Positions 35,319 to 45,867 of a stretch of 64,000 nt of DNA are shown piece after piece. The DNA is taken from NCBI GenBank assembly GCA_945861535.1, contig CAMAUZ010000004.1:124001-188000 (forward strand). Reading direction: 5' to 3'. The notes below the pieces were generated by a model that made no database searches, was not told the origin of the DNA, and saw only the letters and a program-made list of their open reading frames with translations. The position numbers were made by a program, and so were the translations under genes. The stretch comes from Akkermansia muciniphila (GTDB taxonomy: Bacteria > Verrucomicrobiota > Verrucomicrobiia > Limisphaerales > BJHT01). The number at the start of each line of letters is the position of its first letter. Position 1 is the stretch's first letter.

Positions 35319-36496
35319 ATGCCACACTCGAACTGTCACCGTCGCGCCACCTTCCACCTCCTCGCCGCCCTGCAAATCGCCGGTTCGGCGCTATTCGCCA
35401 CCGCGCTCGCCGCGGCCGATACCTTCCCGATCCAACCCGTCTCCCCGGCACAGGCGGAGGAATACAAGCTCGACGCGGCGTTCTTCAAGAAAGCCACGTT
35501 GGTGCAGAACATTCTCATCGCCACTTCGGACAAGGTTTCGGATTTCACCCATCGCGAGGCGGCCTATCAGTTCGACATGGTGATGCAGAGCATCCGCCCG
35601 GAAATCGCCCGGCGCATCCGGGATCGCAAGGTGCTGTGCGTGCTCGTCGGTCACCGGGAACTCACGTCCGATGTCCCGCTGTTTGCCTCGGACAAGACCG
35701 GCAAGGAACTCGACTTTTACAACTGGCGGCAGCGCGGCTTCCTCACCACCAAGCACGGCCGCCCGGTCGTGCTCTTCGCCGAGGAAGATGTGATGGAATA
35801 CGAGGGCGGCATGCAGCTCGAAAGCATCCTCATTCACGAATTTGGCCATGTGATTCAGGGGGCGGGGTTCGACCCGGAATTGAACGCCCGGGTGAAGGCG
35901 GCCTTCGAGCACGCCAAAGCGAAGGGAATCTATAACGATGGCTATGCCGCCCAGAAATTCCGGCGCGTGAAAAGCGAGACGCCCTGGTCAAATCGTTCCC
36001 CGCAGAAACCCCGGGGTTTCTCAGTCAGTGTCTCGACGGCGGCGACATCCTCGTCAACGGCCGGCCCGTCCGCGCTGACGCCAAGGTGACCCGGGAAGAC
36101 AAGGTGCTCATCGTGTTTGGCGGCCCGAAGCGATGCTATGCGCTGGCGAGCCAGGCGGAGTATTGGGCCGAGGGCGTGCAGGATTGGTATGACACCAATC
36201 GAACCATGGACCACGATCACAATCACATTCACACCCGCAGCCAGTTGAAAACGTACGACCCCGAGCTGGCCAAACTCTGCGCCGAGGTCTTGGGTGACTC
36301 GGAATGGCGCTTTGTTTCGCCCCGCACCCGTGCCGGTCAGGGGCATCTGGCGGGCTACCATCCGGCCACCGCGCCCAAGGTCGTGAAACTTGAGCACATC
36401 GACCTGGCGGCACAGGACTACTACGACAAGTACTGGAAAGACTTCTGGAAACGCCTGCATGAAAAACATGCAAAAGCAGGAGTCCCCAAGCCGTAG
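35319..36496 (+). pseudogene. Frameshifted secreted zinc metallopeptidase-like gene
   Basis: From ATG 35319 the first frame reads a signal peptide (residues 1-32) and a domain with the zinc motif ILIHEFGHVIQG (His173, Glu174, His177), then loses sense after about 35965. A second frame (offset +2) reads ALVKSFPAETPGFL, then GGDILVNGRPV and KVLIVFGGPKRCYAL, through to the stop at 36496. It ends with the plausible C-terminus DYYDKYWKDFWKRL. The two frames join into one ~390-residue protein if a single indel near 35965-35990 is corrected. Either the gene is newly inactivated or there is a base error. A separate 136-residue ORF starting at 36086 is therefore not an independent gene. Confidence 0.75.
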
Positions 36497-37284
36497 CGGT
36501 GATCCCGGAGGTGCGGTTCGCTCCAGCGCACCTCAACTCCGGGAGACACCCCGCCCGCTCAATGCGGCTGAGCCGGGTAGATACAGTCGCAAATACCGAA
36601 AAGACCACCGAGACACTCTGAACGCAGAGCGGCGGAGCCGCAGCCCAAGGAGCGCGGATGTGTCCGCCGAGGACCAGCAGCAGCAGCCCCGAAACGTCAT
36701 GGGCACCCGTTGAAATCAGACACTTCCCGTGCGGCCAACCTGCTACGACTGGTGCTCCGCGCGCACAGCGCGCTCCGCGAGGATGTTGCCGTGGCACGGA
36801 CGGCCAGATCAGCCCGCCGCCAACTCGTCATTTCCCATTCCTTTGCCCTAAATTCCCCTGCCAAAATCCGCCGTGCTCCCGCTCGGCTCCGTCCAGCACC
36901 ACCAACCAAATCACGCCTGTCCCTCCGCGCCAGCAGCGGGTACGCCGGGGGCAGCCGCACCATTCTCTCTTCCCGCGCTCCGCTTGGGCTGCGGCTCCAC
37001 CGCTCTGCGCTACAAATCTGCAGTGTCCTCGCGCGCCGCGAGGATCCCGGAGCGCGGCATTTATGCCGCTTCAACGTGTGAGGTGCGGGGATGCTCGGAC
37101 CCGCGACGACGTTCGAACGGTGAAGCGGCGAGAACGCCGCGCTCCTTGGGCTGCGGCCCCGCCGCACTGTGTTCACCGTGTTTCTGCGATACCTCCAAAT
37201 CGGCTCAACCGAATTGCTACGGCTAACCCCTAACTCCGCCCGGAGCGGCCGTGAAAAAAACTCGCCTTACGGCCTCGGAACCCG
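36497..37284. repeat. 788-bp gap with dispersed inverted repeats, no gene
   Basis: The gap contains at least three related copies of a GGGCTGCGG-centred motif. They are 36628-36657 (GGAGCCGCAGCCCAAGGAGC), 36974-37009 (inverse, CGCTTGGGCTGCGGCTCCAC) and 37137-37165 (inverse, GCTCCTTGGGCTGCGGCCCC). They can pair with one another over several hundred bases. A near-palindrome lies around GGAGGTGCGGTTCGCTCC at 36508. A fragment resembling the CCATTCCTTTGCCC repeat at 62250 occurs at about 36835. No open frame here looks coding. Confidence 0.65.
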
Positions 37285-40074
37285 ATGCTGCGCCCCGCAA
37301 TGTTCCCAAAGCAAAAGCCGTGTTCCTACCACCACGCAGCAGCCCCAGGTCGCGCCGCAGGAGGCGGCAAACCGTTCCGCTCCCACGCGACGCCGCTCGT
37401 GCGGTTTACGCTTGGTGCCCTCCTGTTTCTCAGCGCCATTCCCGCGACCTTTGCGGAGCCAATCTTGGCCGGACTGACCGCCAGCCAACTCGCTGTAGAA
37501 ACTAAGGGACTGGTCTTAATCGAGGAACTCAACTGTGTGGCCTGCCACACCGGCGACGCGTCACTGGTCTCTCGCTCGAAGAAAGCCCCGCGCCTGTCGG
37601 AGGTCGGCTCGCGGGTGAATCCGGGCTACCTCGAGTCATTCATCCGCGATCCGCACGGCAGCAAGCCCGGCACCACCATGCCGGATGTCCTGACTCAGTT
37701 CAGTGGGGAAGAAAGGAAGCAGGTCGCCACCTCACTCAGCCATTTCCTAGTTTCGCTGCGGAAGAACGACTTTGCGTTGCAGCCGCCCGACGCGGTGGCG
37801 GCGCAGCACGGGAAGCGCCTGTTTCATTCCCGCGGTTGCGCAGCCTGTCATTCGCCGCGCGATGAGAAAGGCGCGGAGTCACTCGGGAAGACCTCCGTCC
37901 CGCTGGGAGCGTTGGAGAAGAAATATAGTTTCAAGAGTCTGGTGAGTTTTCTGCGCCAGCCACACACCAGCCGGCCCTCGGGACGCATGCCCGACCTGCG
38001 CCTCGGCGGACAAGACCCCGAACGCATCGCCCACTATCTGCTGCAAGACACGCGGGTGCCGGGCAGCCTCGCCTACACGCTCTATCGCGGCCAGGTGTGG
38101 GAAGGGCTGGCGAGTGACAAGGTCACTGCCGAGCGCGCCGGGCAGGTGCCGGACTTTGACTTGGATAGCTTGGGCAAACCCCAGCATCACTCGGCCATCA
38201 AATACGACGGCTGGATCAACCTGACAAACCAGGGTCGCTACACGTTTTACCTGAAGCTGAACGGTGGGTCGCTGACCATCGCTGGAAAACCAGTCATCCA
38301 GCAGGAACCCAGTGACCGACGGGGGACAAAGCAACTCGACGGCGCGGCGGAACTGGCGGCCGGTTGGAATAAGATTCAGCTCATCTATTTTCACACCGGC
38401 CGGGAGCCCAAGCTCTCACTCGAAATGGCAGGACCGCAGTTCCCCCGAGGCCCAATACCTTCGTCGATGCTCTTCATCTCCAACGAACTCATTCCCGCTC
38501 TCCAGCCGCTCAAGGTGGACACCGCACTCGCCGCGCGTGGCCGGGAACATTTCAGCCAACTCGGCTGCGCGAATTGCCACGACGATCTCCGGCTCCCGTC
38601 GAAATCCGCCTTCGCTTTCTCCAAACTCACTGCCAGCCGGGGATGTCTGAGTGAGGCTGCCGGCGTGTGGCCGCGCTTCGATCTCACTGCGGAGCAGCGC
38701 GCTTGGATCGCGAAAGCATTGCCGCAGGCCGAGAAGCCCCAGCTCGATGACCGACAACAGATCAACAAGACACTTGCCACCTTCAATTGCATCGCCTGTC
38801 ACGAGCGCACCGGCGTCGGCGGAATCGCGCCGGAGCGTAACGCGCTCTTCACCGGCACCCAGCCGTCGCTTGGCGATCAGGGCCGTGTACCGCCGCCGCT
38901 GACGCACGTCGGCGCGAAGCTGCAACCCGAGTGGCTCGCCGAAGTCCTGCTGCGCGGGAAACGCCAGCGCGGCTATCTCGACGCCGCCATGCCGCAGTTT
39001 GGCGAAGCCCAGGTCGGCCATCTCGTCGAACTGTTCGGCAAGGTCGATACCTTGGAGAAAGTAACCATCCCGAAAATTACCAACCTTCAGGAGTCCAAAG
39101 CCGCCGGCCATGAGATGATCGGCGTCTCCGGACTAAGCTGCATCGTCTGTCATGAGTTCAACGGACAGAAGTCCGGCGAAATGAGCGCGCTGGATCTCGT
39201 CTATGTCACCGACCGACTGAAGAAGGATTGGTTCCATCTCTACCTGCGGCAGCCGGCTCGCTTTCATCCCACGGTGATCATGCCCAGCTACTGGCCGGAC
39301 GGTAAGTCAGTCCGCCCGAACCTCCTCGGCGGCGACCCCGCACAGCAAATCGAAGCCCTGTGGCTCTATCTGGCCGACGGTGTCCGGGTAAAGAAGCCGG
39401 TAGGATTGTCCCGCGAATCCAACGAGCTGCGCGTGGGCGATGTGACGGAGCTTTGTCGGGGACGCAGTTCCATCGGCTATCGCGGGATCGGCGTGGGCTA
39501 TCCCGAACGCATCAGCCTCGCCTTCGATTCGGAAGAGATGACTTTGCGCCAACTCTGGAAAGGCGAGTTCGCGAACGCTGAGCTGGGTTCCTTCCGCCCC
39601 CGTGGCACCGATCAAATCGCGTTCCCGCCGGGCATCCCGTTTCATCGCCTGAAGTCGCTGGAGGAGAACTGGCCTTACAAGGGCAAGACCAGCTACGCGT
39701 TCCCGCAGGACCACGGCTACCAGTTCCGCGGCTATCATCTGGATGCCGCGCGCCGGCCAACCTTCCTCTATCACTACGGCGACATCGCGGTGCAAGACTA
39801 CTTCGAGGATGCGCGCGATAAAGACGGCGGAACTTACTTCAAACGCACACTCCGCTTCGAGACACCGACCGCGCAGTCACCGTTTTATTTCCGAGCTGCC
39901 GTCGGCAAAGGTGTCGCAGCCAAGTCCGACCGCAGCTTCAGCATCGCTCCACTGCAACTGCGCATCACCAGCGACCACAAGGGAATCGTGCGCGAAGGTA
40001 ACGCCGGCGAGGTGCTGATTCCCCTGACTCTTCCCCAAGGCCGCTCCACCCTCACCCTGGAATACCAATGGTAA
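37285..40074 (+). CDS. Large secreted multi-heme cytochrome c-like protein with PA14-like domain
   Basis: A 929-residue protein with a signal-type hydrophobic segment at ~38-56. Five CxxCH heme motifs are at 84 (CVACH), 185 (CAACH), 428 (CANCH), 502 (CIACH) and 619 (CIVCH). Between the second and third (about 300-380) lies a PA14-like beta domain (YDGWINLTNQGRYTFYLKLN). The C-terminal 250 residues lack heme motifs and look beta-rich (RGYHLDAARRPTFLYHYGDI-like segments). This arrangement matches exported multidomain cytochromes of Planctomycetes and Verrucomicrobia that sit with propeller-type dehydrogenases. It is followed 41 bp later by a peptidase gene. Partner specificity is unknown. Confidence 0.88.
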   Translation: MLRPAMFPKQKPCSYHHAAAPGRAAGGGKPFRSHATPLVRFTLGALLFLSAIPATFAEPILAGLTASQLAVETKGLVLIEELNCVACHTGDASLVSRSKKAPRLSEVGSRVNPGYLESFIRDPHGSKPGTTMPDVLTQFSGEERKQVATSLSHFLVSLRKNDFALQPPDAVAAQHGKRLFHSRGCAACHSPRDEKGAESLGKTSVPLGALEKKYSFKSLVSFLRQPHTSRPSGRMPDLRLGGQDPERIAHYLLQDTRVPGSLAYTLYRGQVWEGLASDKVTAERAGQVPDFDLDSLGKPQHHSAIKYDGWINLTNQGRYTFYLKLNGGSLTIAGKPVIQQEPSDRRGTKQLDGAAELAAGWNKIQLIYFHTGREPKLSLEMAGPQFPRGPIPSSMLFISNELIPALQPLKVDTALAARGREHFSQLGCANCHDDLRLPSKSAFAFSKLTASRGCLSEAAGVWPRFDLTAEQRAWIAKALPQAEKPQLDDRQQINKTLATFNCIACHERTGVGGIAPERNALFTGTQPSLGDQGRVPPPLTHVGAKLQPEWLAEVLLRGKRQRGYLDAAMPQFGEAQVGHLVELFGKVDTLEKVTIPKITNLQESKAAGHEMIGVSGLSCIVCHEFNGQKSGEMSALDLVYVTDRLKKDWFHLYLRQPARFHPTVIMPSYWPDGKSVRPNLLGGDPAQQIEALWLYLADGVRVKKPVGLSRESNELRVGDVTELCRGRSSIGYRGIGVGYPERISLAFDSEEMTLRQLWKGEFANAELGSFRPRGTDQIAFPPGIPFHRLKSLEENWPYKGKTSYAFPQDHGYQFRGYHLDAARRPTFLYHYGDIAVQDYFEDARDKDGGTYFKRTLRFETPTAQSPFYFRAAVGKGVAAKSDRSFSIAPLQLRITSDHKGIVREGNAGEVLIPLTLPQGRSTLTLEYQW

Positions 40075-40115
40075 GTCGCACGATTTTTCCACCTTGGTTG
40101 GGTGAGGCATTTCGA

Positions 40116-42275
40116 ATGTTGCGCTGCTTGCTTACTATCGTCCGCCGCCGCATTGCCTTGCGGTTGCTCCTTCTCACTTCACTCACTGTCACCATGACCA
40201 TTGCCACCGCCGCCCCACCGCCAACCCAAAAGAAACAAGTCACGGATGAGTATCACGGCGTGAAGGTCGTGGACGACTACCGCTGGCTCGAGGAACCCGG
40301 GTCCCCGGCGGTGAAGGAATGGACCGCAGCGCAGAACCAGCACTCGCGCGCGTGGCTGGATGCGCGGTCTGACCGCGCGGGCATTGAGGCCAAGCTCACC
40401 GCGCTGTATGCCAAGGACACGCCGTCGCACACCGGGCTGGTGTCGAGGCCGGGACGGTTGTTCGCGCTGAAGTTTCAGCCGCCGAGGCAGCAGCGGCTGC
40501 TCGTCACGCTCGCCTCGGCCGATGATTTGAAGTCGGAGCGAGTGGTGCTCGACCCCAACGAACTCGAGCCGAAGGGCCAGGTCGCGATGGATTGGTTCGT
40601 GCCGTCGCCGGACGGCAAACTCATCGCCGTCTGCCTTTCCGAGCACGGCAGCGAGGAGGGCACGCTGCATTTCTATCGCACCGAAACCGGTGAGCGTTTG
40701 CCCGACCGGATTCCGCGCGTGCAATACCCCACCGGCGGCGGCAGCGCGGCGTGGACGCCGGACAGCACGGCGGTTTTTTACACCCGCTATCCGCACAAGG
40801 GCGAGCGACCCGAGGCCGACCTGAACTTCTTCCAGCAGATTTATTTTCACCAACTCGGCAGCCCGGAGAGCCAAGACTCTTACTCCGCCGGCCGTGACTT
40901 CCCGCGCATTGCGGAGATTGACCTCGCGACCTCTCACGATGGGCGATGGCTGCTCGCGAGCGTGGCCAATGGCGACGGCGGCGAGTTCGCGCACCATGTC
41001 CGCGAGACCAAGGCGGGGGCCGCGTGGCGGCAAATCACGCGGCACGAGGATGGCATCAAGGAAGTGGAGTTCAGCCACGACGGCACGCTGCTTTATCTCC
41101 GCTCGGTGAAAGACGCGCCGCGCGGTAAAATCCTGCGCCTGCCCATCAGCGGCCACTTGCGCGACGCCGCAGTCATAGTCCCGGAGAGCGAGGCGGTCAT
41201 CGAAGGCATCACGCTCACAGAGAAGTTTCTCTTTGTGGCCGACCTCATCGGCGGGCCGTCGCGCATCCGGCAATTCGGGCTGGATGGGAAAGGCGAGCGC
41301 ATCGTGCCATTGCCCGAGGCCTCCGGCGTGGGCGGGCTTCTCGCGGTGGAGGGCCACATCCTGTTCCGCCAGAGCAGCTACGTCGCGCCCGCCGCTTGGA
41401 TGCGCTACGACCCCGCCGTCGGCACCCTGAAGCAGACCGCGCTCTTCAACACTTCGCCCGTGGCCCTGAGTGACATCGAGGCCGTGCGCGAATTCGCCGT
41501 CAGCAAGGACGGCACCAAAGTCCCCGTCAACATCCTGCGCCGCAAAGGCACCAAGCTGGACGGCAACAATCCCACGCTCCTCTACGCCTACGGTGGCTAC
41601 GGGCACAGCATGAGGCCGGGGTTTAATTTCGAGCAGCGCCTGTGGTTCGACCGGGGCGGCATCTACGTCATCGCCAACCTGCGCGGCGGCGGCGAATACG
41701 GCGAGGACTGGCACCTCGCGGGCAACCTCACCAAGAAGCAGAACGTGTTCGATGACTTCGCCGCCTGCGCGCAACACCTCATCACCCGCGGCTACACGCG
41801 CCCCGAGAAACTCGCCGTCGAGGGCGGCAGCAACGGTGGCCTGCTCATGGGCGCGTTCCTCACGCAGCACCCCGCGCTTGCCCGCGCGGTCGTCGCCCAT
41901 GTCGGCATCTACGACATGCTCCGCGTGGAGCTGGACCCGAACGGGGCGTTCAACGTCACGGAGTTCGGCACGGTCAAGGACCCCGCACAGTTCCGCGCGC
42001 TCCGCGCTTACTCGCCCTTCCACAACGTGAAGGACGGCACGAAATACCCCGCCGTCTTCTTCCTCGCGGGCGAGACCGACGGCCGCGTGAACCCCGCCAA
42101 CTCCCGCAAGATGACCGCACGTCTCCAAGCCGCCACCACCTCCGGGCACCCGATTCTTGTCCGCCTCAGCTCCGCCTCCGGCCATGGAATGGGCACCGCC
42201 CTCACGGAGCGAATCGCGCAGAAGGCCGACGTGTTCGCTTTCCTCTTCGACCAGCTAGGGACAACAGAGAAGTAA
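40116..42275 (+). CDS. Prolyl oligopeptidase (S9A family)
   Basis: A 719-residue prolyl oligopeptidase, normal family length. The N-terminal EYHGVKVVDDYRWLEEP is the family signature, the seven-bladed propeller spans about 90-440, and the alpha/beta-hydrolase domain follows. The catalytic triad is visible: Ser572 in EGGSNGGLLMGAF, Asp655 in GETDGRVNP and His690 in GHGMGT. ATG 40116 follows a GGTGAGG Shine-Dalgarno-like site and gives a hydrophobic N-terminal signal, so the enzyme is probably exported. It cleaves after proline in short peptides. Confidence 0.96.
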   Translation: MLRCLLTIVRRRIALRLLLLTSLTVTMTIATAAPPPTQKKQVTDEYHGVKVVDDYRWLEEPGSPAVKEWTAAQNQHSRAWLDARSDRAGIEAKLTALYAKDTPSHTGLVSRPGRLFALKFQPPRQQRLLVTLASADDLKSERVVLDPNELEPKGQVAMDWFVPSPDGKLIAVCLSEHGSEEGTLHFYRTETGERLPDRIPRVQYPTGGGSAAWTPDSTAVFYTRYPHKGERPEADLNFFQQIYFHQLGSPESQDSYSAGRDFPRIAEIDLATSHDGRWLLASVANGDGGEFAHHVRETKAGAAWRQITRHEDGIKEVEFSHDGTLLYLRSVKDAPRGKILRLPISGHLRDAAVIVPESEAVIEGITLTEKFLFVADLIGGPSRIRQFGLDGKGERIVPLPEASGVGGLLAVEGHILFRQSSYVAPAAWMRYDPAVGTLKQTALFNTSPVALSDIEAVREFAVSKDGTKVPVNILRRKGTKLDGNNPTLLYAYGGYGHSMRPGFNFEQRLWFDRGGIYVIANLRGGGEYGEDWHLAGNLTKKQNVFDDFAACAQHLITRGYTRPEKLAVEGGSNGGLLMGAFLTQHPALARAVVAHVGIYDMLRVELDPNGAFNVTEFGTVKDPAQFRALRAYSPFHNVKDGTKYPAVFFLAGETDGRVNPANSRKMTARLQAATTSGHPILVRLSSASGHGMGTALTERIAQKADVFAFLFDQLGTTEK

Positions 42276-42288
42276 TTCGGACTGAAGA

Positions 42289-45207
42289 ATGCGCGAACTG
42301 ACCATGCGGTTCATCCCGGAGCGAATCATCGCTCTGCTGCTCGCCGCTACCTGCGCTCTCCACGCGGGCGACGAGCAGGCCGAGCTGTTGTTCGTCCGGC
42401 GCGTGTCGCCGCTCTTCAACGAAAAGTGCCTCGCCTGCCACGGCAACGACGCGCAGAAAATCAAAGGCGGCTTCGACATGCGCACGCACGCCGGTCTGCT
42501 CAAGGGCGGTGAGAGCGAGAAGCCGTCCATCGTCGCCGGCAAGCCCGAGGCCAGTCCGCTCTATCTCGCCGTCACGCGCCTGCACGAGGACGACAATTGG
42601 ATGCCGATGCCGCCGAAGGAGGCGGACAAGCTCACGCCCGAACAGATCGGCTGGATCAGGCAATGGATCGCCGGCGGCGCACCGTGGCCCGACGCCGGGC
42701 GGGTGAAGGAACTCACGAAAGCCAATGCGGACAAGTGGTCGGCGGAAGACGGCATCGTGGTGAAAACGAGCGGCGGTCTCAGCGCCGAGTGGACGAATCG
42801 CAGGTACCAACCCGAGGCCTTGTGGGCTTATCAGCCGGTGAAGAAGCCCGCGCCGCCAGAACTCGCGAATCGTAAATCACAGGTCGTAAATCCGATTGAT
42901 GCCTTCCTCGCCGCGAAGCTGCCCGCCGGCCTCCAACCCGCACCGCTCGCGGACCGCCTCACGCTCATCCGCCGCGCGACGTTTGACCTCACCGGCCTGC
43001 CGCCGAAGCCGGAGGAGATCGCGGCGTTTGTGGGTGACAAAGATTCCGACGACAAGTCATTCAGCAAAGTCGTCGCGCGCCTGCTCGCCTCGCCGCACTA
43101 CGGCGAGCGCATGGCGCAGCACTGGCTCGACGTGGTGCGGTACGCGGATTCGAGCGGCTTCTCGAATGACTACGAGCGCGGGAACGCGTGGCGCTACCGC
43201 GACTACGTGGTGCGCGCGTTCAACGCCGACAAGCCGTACCACCAGTTCATCCGTGAGCAGCTCGCTGGCGACGAGCTTGATGCGAACGATTCTGAGAAGC
43301 TCGTCGCGACGGGCTTTCTGCGGATGGGACCGTGGGAGCTGACCGGCATGGAGGTGGAGCGAATCGCGCGCCAGCGTTTCCTCGACGATGTGGCGAACAG
43401 CGTGGGCGAAACGTTCCTCGCGCACTCGCTCCAGTGCGCGCGTTGTCACGATCACAAGTTCGATCCCGTGCCGACGCAGGACTATTATGCGCTCCAGGCG
43501 GTCTTCGCTACGACGCAGCTTGCGGAGCGCGCCGCGCCGTTTTTGCCGACCGAGAACACCGCCGGCTTCGAGGAGAAAAGGTTCCTCGAGGCCCGCCGCA
43601 TGGAATACCTCGCGCTGTTGCGGCAACTCGACGAGAAACTCGTGAAGAACGCGGAGGGATGGTTCAAGGAGAAGGGCCTTGATGCGACGAAATGGAATGC
43701 GGCCATTGAGCAGACCGGCAGTTCGACGCCCGCCGATCGCAATGGCCGGCGGCGCGAGTATGGCGGCCTCTTCGACGCCGCGCGGGCGGCCATGGCGAAG
43801 CAGGGAGTGCCCCAGAGTCAATACCCGCCCAAGCTTGTCGGCTTCTCGCCGCAGGACTACGGCAATGAACGCGTGGCGCGCAAGGGTCTCGAACGCCTCA
43901 AGTGGGAACTGGACCGCTACGAACCTTTTGCGCTCGCCGTGTTTGGCGGGCGCACGCGCCAATACAAAACGGTCTTCACTCCCATTCGGGTGCCGGCCAA
44001 CCGCATGACCGAAGGCGAGCTGGAAGAGACATGCGTGCTCACCGGCGGCGATCCGTTCGCCTTGGGGCAAAAGGTGAAGCCCGGCGTGCTCAGCGTGATT
44101 GGCGCGGGGCAGAAGACGCCGATCCCCGACGCCATCGAAGGGCGGCGCAAGGCGTTCGCCGAGTGGGTCGCGAGTGCGGAGAATCCGCTCACCACGCGTG
44201 CCATCGTGAATCGCATCTGGCTCTGGCATTTCGGCCAGTCCCTCGCGGGCAACCCGAACAACTTCGGCAGCACCGGCAAGAAGCCCACGCATCCGGAGCT
44301 GCTCGACTGGCTCGCGGCGACGTTCGTGGACGGGAGCGCGGGCGGCCCGCCCGCGAGCCCGTGGTCCTTCAAGGCGATGCACCGGCTCATCATGAGTTCC
44401 GAGGCGTATCGGCGTAGCTCGACTTTCCAAAGTCAAGAGTCCACGAACCGCCAGAGTCTCGACATTGGAATGTCGAGCTACACCGTCTTTAGGCCGCGGC
44501 GCCTCACCGCGGAGGAACTGCGCGACTCGATGCTCGCCGCCACGGGTGAGTTGAATCCCACGCTCGGCGGCATCCCCAATCGTCCCGAGATCAATCTCGA
44601 AGCCGCGCTCCAGCCGCGGCAGGTCATGGGCACGTTCGCCAACGCGTGGACACCGAACCCGAAGCCGGAGCAGCGTCATCGCCGCTCGCTCTACGCGCTG
44701 CGGATTCGCGGGCTGCCCGATCCGTTCCTCGAGGTGTTCAACCATCCTGCGCCGGATTTCTCGTGCGAGAACCGCTCCGCCTCGACCGTCACGCCGCAGG
44801 TTTTCGGCCTCTTCAACGGTCGCGCCAGCTACGACCGCGCGCTCGCCCTCGCCCATCGGGCCGTGAAGGAAGCGACGTCCGACGACGCGGCGCTCACGCG
44901 CTGTTTCCAACTTGCCTACGGACGGGCGCCGCGCGCCGAAGAGTTGCAAGCTTGCCTCGCCCACTGGCGCGCGATGGAGGCGAAACAGAAATCGGTGACG
45001 ATGGAGGCGCCAAAGCCGCCGCTCGAAGTGAAGCGCGAAGCCGTCGAAGAAAACACCGGCGAGAAATTCACCTTCACCGAGAAGCTCGAAGCCTACGCCG
45101 AATTCGTCCCCGACCTCCAACCGGCTGCCGTGGACGCCCGCACCCGCGCGCTGGCCGATGTCTGCCTCGTGCTCTTCAACGCGAACGAATTTTCGTATGT
45201 GTATTGA
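42289..45207 (+). CDS. PSCyt1-DUF1549-DUF1553 secreted cytochrome-like protein
   Basis: A 972-residue member of the same family as 264-3728 but shorter. The signal peptide is at 1-26. PSCyt1 CLACH is at 47-51 (FNEKCLACHGND). DUF1549 starts about 200 (NPIDAFLAAKL, THYGERMAQHWLDVVRYADS-type region) and contains CARCHDHKFDPVPT at 383-396. DUF1553 spans about 625-880 (NPLTTRAIVNRIWLWHFG). It starts 14 bp after the peptidase stop. The DUF1501 partner is at 45868-47304, separated by a convergent NTase gene, an interrupted version of the usual pair. Confidence 0.94.
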   Translation: MRELTMRFIPERIIALLLAATCALHAGDEQAELLFVRRVSPLFNEKCLACHGNDAQKIKGGFDMRTHAGLLKGGESEKPSIVAGKPEASPLYLAVTRLHEDDNWMPMPPKEADKLTPEQIGWIRQWIAGGAPWPDAGRVKELTKANADKWSAEDGIVVKTSGGLSAEWTNRRYQPEALWAYQPVKKPAPPELANRKSQVVNPIDAFLAAKLPAGLQPAPLADRLTLIRRATFDLTGLPPKPEEIAAFVGDKDSDDKSFSKVVARLLASPHYGERMAQHWLDVVRYADSSGFSNDYERGNAWRYRDYVVRAFNADKPYHQFIREQLAGDELDANDSEKLVATGFLRMGPWELTGMEVERIARQRFLDDVANSVGETFLAHSLQCARCHDHKFDPVPTQDYYALQAVFATTQLAERAAPFLPTENTAGFEEKRFLEARRMEYLALLRQLDEKLVKNAEGWFKEKGLDATKWNAAIEQTGSSTPADRNGRRREYGGLFDAARAAMAKQGVPQSQYPPKLVGFSPQDYGNERVARKGLERLKWELDRYEPFALAVFGGRTRQYKTVFTPIRVPANRMTEGELEETCVLTGGDPFALGQKVKPGVLSVIGAGQKTPIPDAIEGRRKAFAEWVASAENPLTTRAIVNRIWLWHFGQSLAGNPNNFGSTGKKPTHPELLDWLAATFVDGSAGGPPASPWSFKAMHRLIMSSEAYRRSSTFQSQESTNRQSLDIGMSSYTVFRPRRLTAEELRDSMLAATGELNPTLGGIPNRPEINLEAALQPRQVMGTFANAWTPNPKPEQRHRRSLYALRIRGLPDPFLEVFNHPAPDFSCENRSASTVTPQVFGLFNGRASYDRALALAHRAVKEATSDDAALTRCFQLAYGRAPRAEELQACLAHWRAMEAKQKSVTMEAPKPPLEVKREAVEENTGEKFTFTEKLEAYAEFVPDLQPAAVDARTRALADVCLVLFNANEFSYVY

Positions 45208-45214
45208 GGGCGAA

Positions 45215-45781
45215 TCACTGCTCCGCCTGGAGGGCGTCCCACGTTTCGACGTAGTGGTGACGGACGGGTTCGTCCACTGTGAGGTCGCGCGGAAGCTTGA
45301 GGGCTTTGATCAGTTCGATCACGTCCGCCTTGTCCTTGAGCCGCCAGTTGGGATTGGTGGACCAACTGTCGAGCTTGAGGGAGATCAGTTGGGCGAGTGT
45401 GACGAAGCGCGGCACCTCGGCGACCACAATGGGTTCGGGAAACGGAACCTTGCATTTGGCGCGCAGCGCCCGGCCGGCGGGGAGGAAGTTGATCTGAACG
45501 CCATTGCGCCGGTCACACACGGTGTCAGCGATGCCGGGCACCACTCGGAACGGCCCGGCCAGGTCCGCCGTCAGCCACTCCACAGCTTCGAGCACGTCGG
45601 GCACGATGATGTCCGCGTCGAGTGTGACCCGAAAATAACCGTGCTCCTGAACGGCCAACCCGCCCGCGATGAGGTGGGGAATGTCGTGGTCCGCCAGAAT
45701 GGCGACGGCCGAGCGCACCGTCTGCTCCAGGCCGGAGGTGCCGGTGTGCTCGCGAAGCAGATATGCGCCGTCGGTTTCCAC
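45215..45781 (-). CDS. Minimal nucleotidyltransferase-like protein
   Basis: About 188 residues from a GTG at 45781. The NTase core reads IPHLIAGGLAVQEHGYFRVT followed by LDADI, with the paired Asp55/Asp57 of a Pol-beta-type nucleotidyltransferase. VTLAQLISLKLDSW and DKADVIELIKAL follow. The layout resembles AbiEii/DUF6036-type NTases found as toxin-antitoxin components. An in-frame ATG at 45904 would overlap the divergent DUF1501 gene and adds no conserved-looking sequence. It is inserted between a cytochrome-DUF1553 gene and its DUF1501 partner and may have arrived by transfer. Confidence 0.75.
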   Translation of the reverse strand: METDGAYLLREHTGTSGLEQTVRSAVAILADHDIPHLIAGGLAVQEHGYFRVTLDADIIVPDVLEAVEWLTADLAGPFRVVPGIADTVCDRRNGVQINFLPAGRALRAKCKVPFPEPIVVAEVPRFVTLAQLISLKLDSWSTNPNWRLKDKADVIELIKALKLPRDLTVDEPVRHHYVETWDALQAEQ

Positions 45782-45867
45782 CCCGCTACCATGCGACCGG
45801 CGCGGCGGTTTGTCAGACCCAAATTTCACCCTGAGAAAATGGGCGGAAGTTTCCGCGTGTGAACGTA

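Noticed and set aside
36086-36496. An independent 136-residue gene
   Set aside because: It is better read as the C-terminal part of the frameshifted metallopeptidase; the same frame makes sense upstream of its ATG without a start.
40179-42185. A 668-residue open frame on the minus strand
   Set aside because: It lies entirely antisense to the prolyl oligopeptidase gene, whose catalytic triad and signature are intact; no motif is visible in the antisense product.
43057-45120. A 687-residue open frame on the minus strand
   Set aside because: It is antisense to the cytochrome-DUF1553 gene, with biased composition and no recognisable domain.
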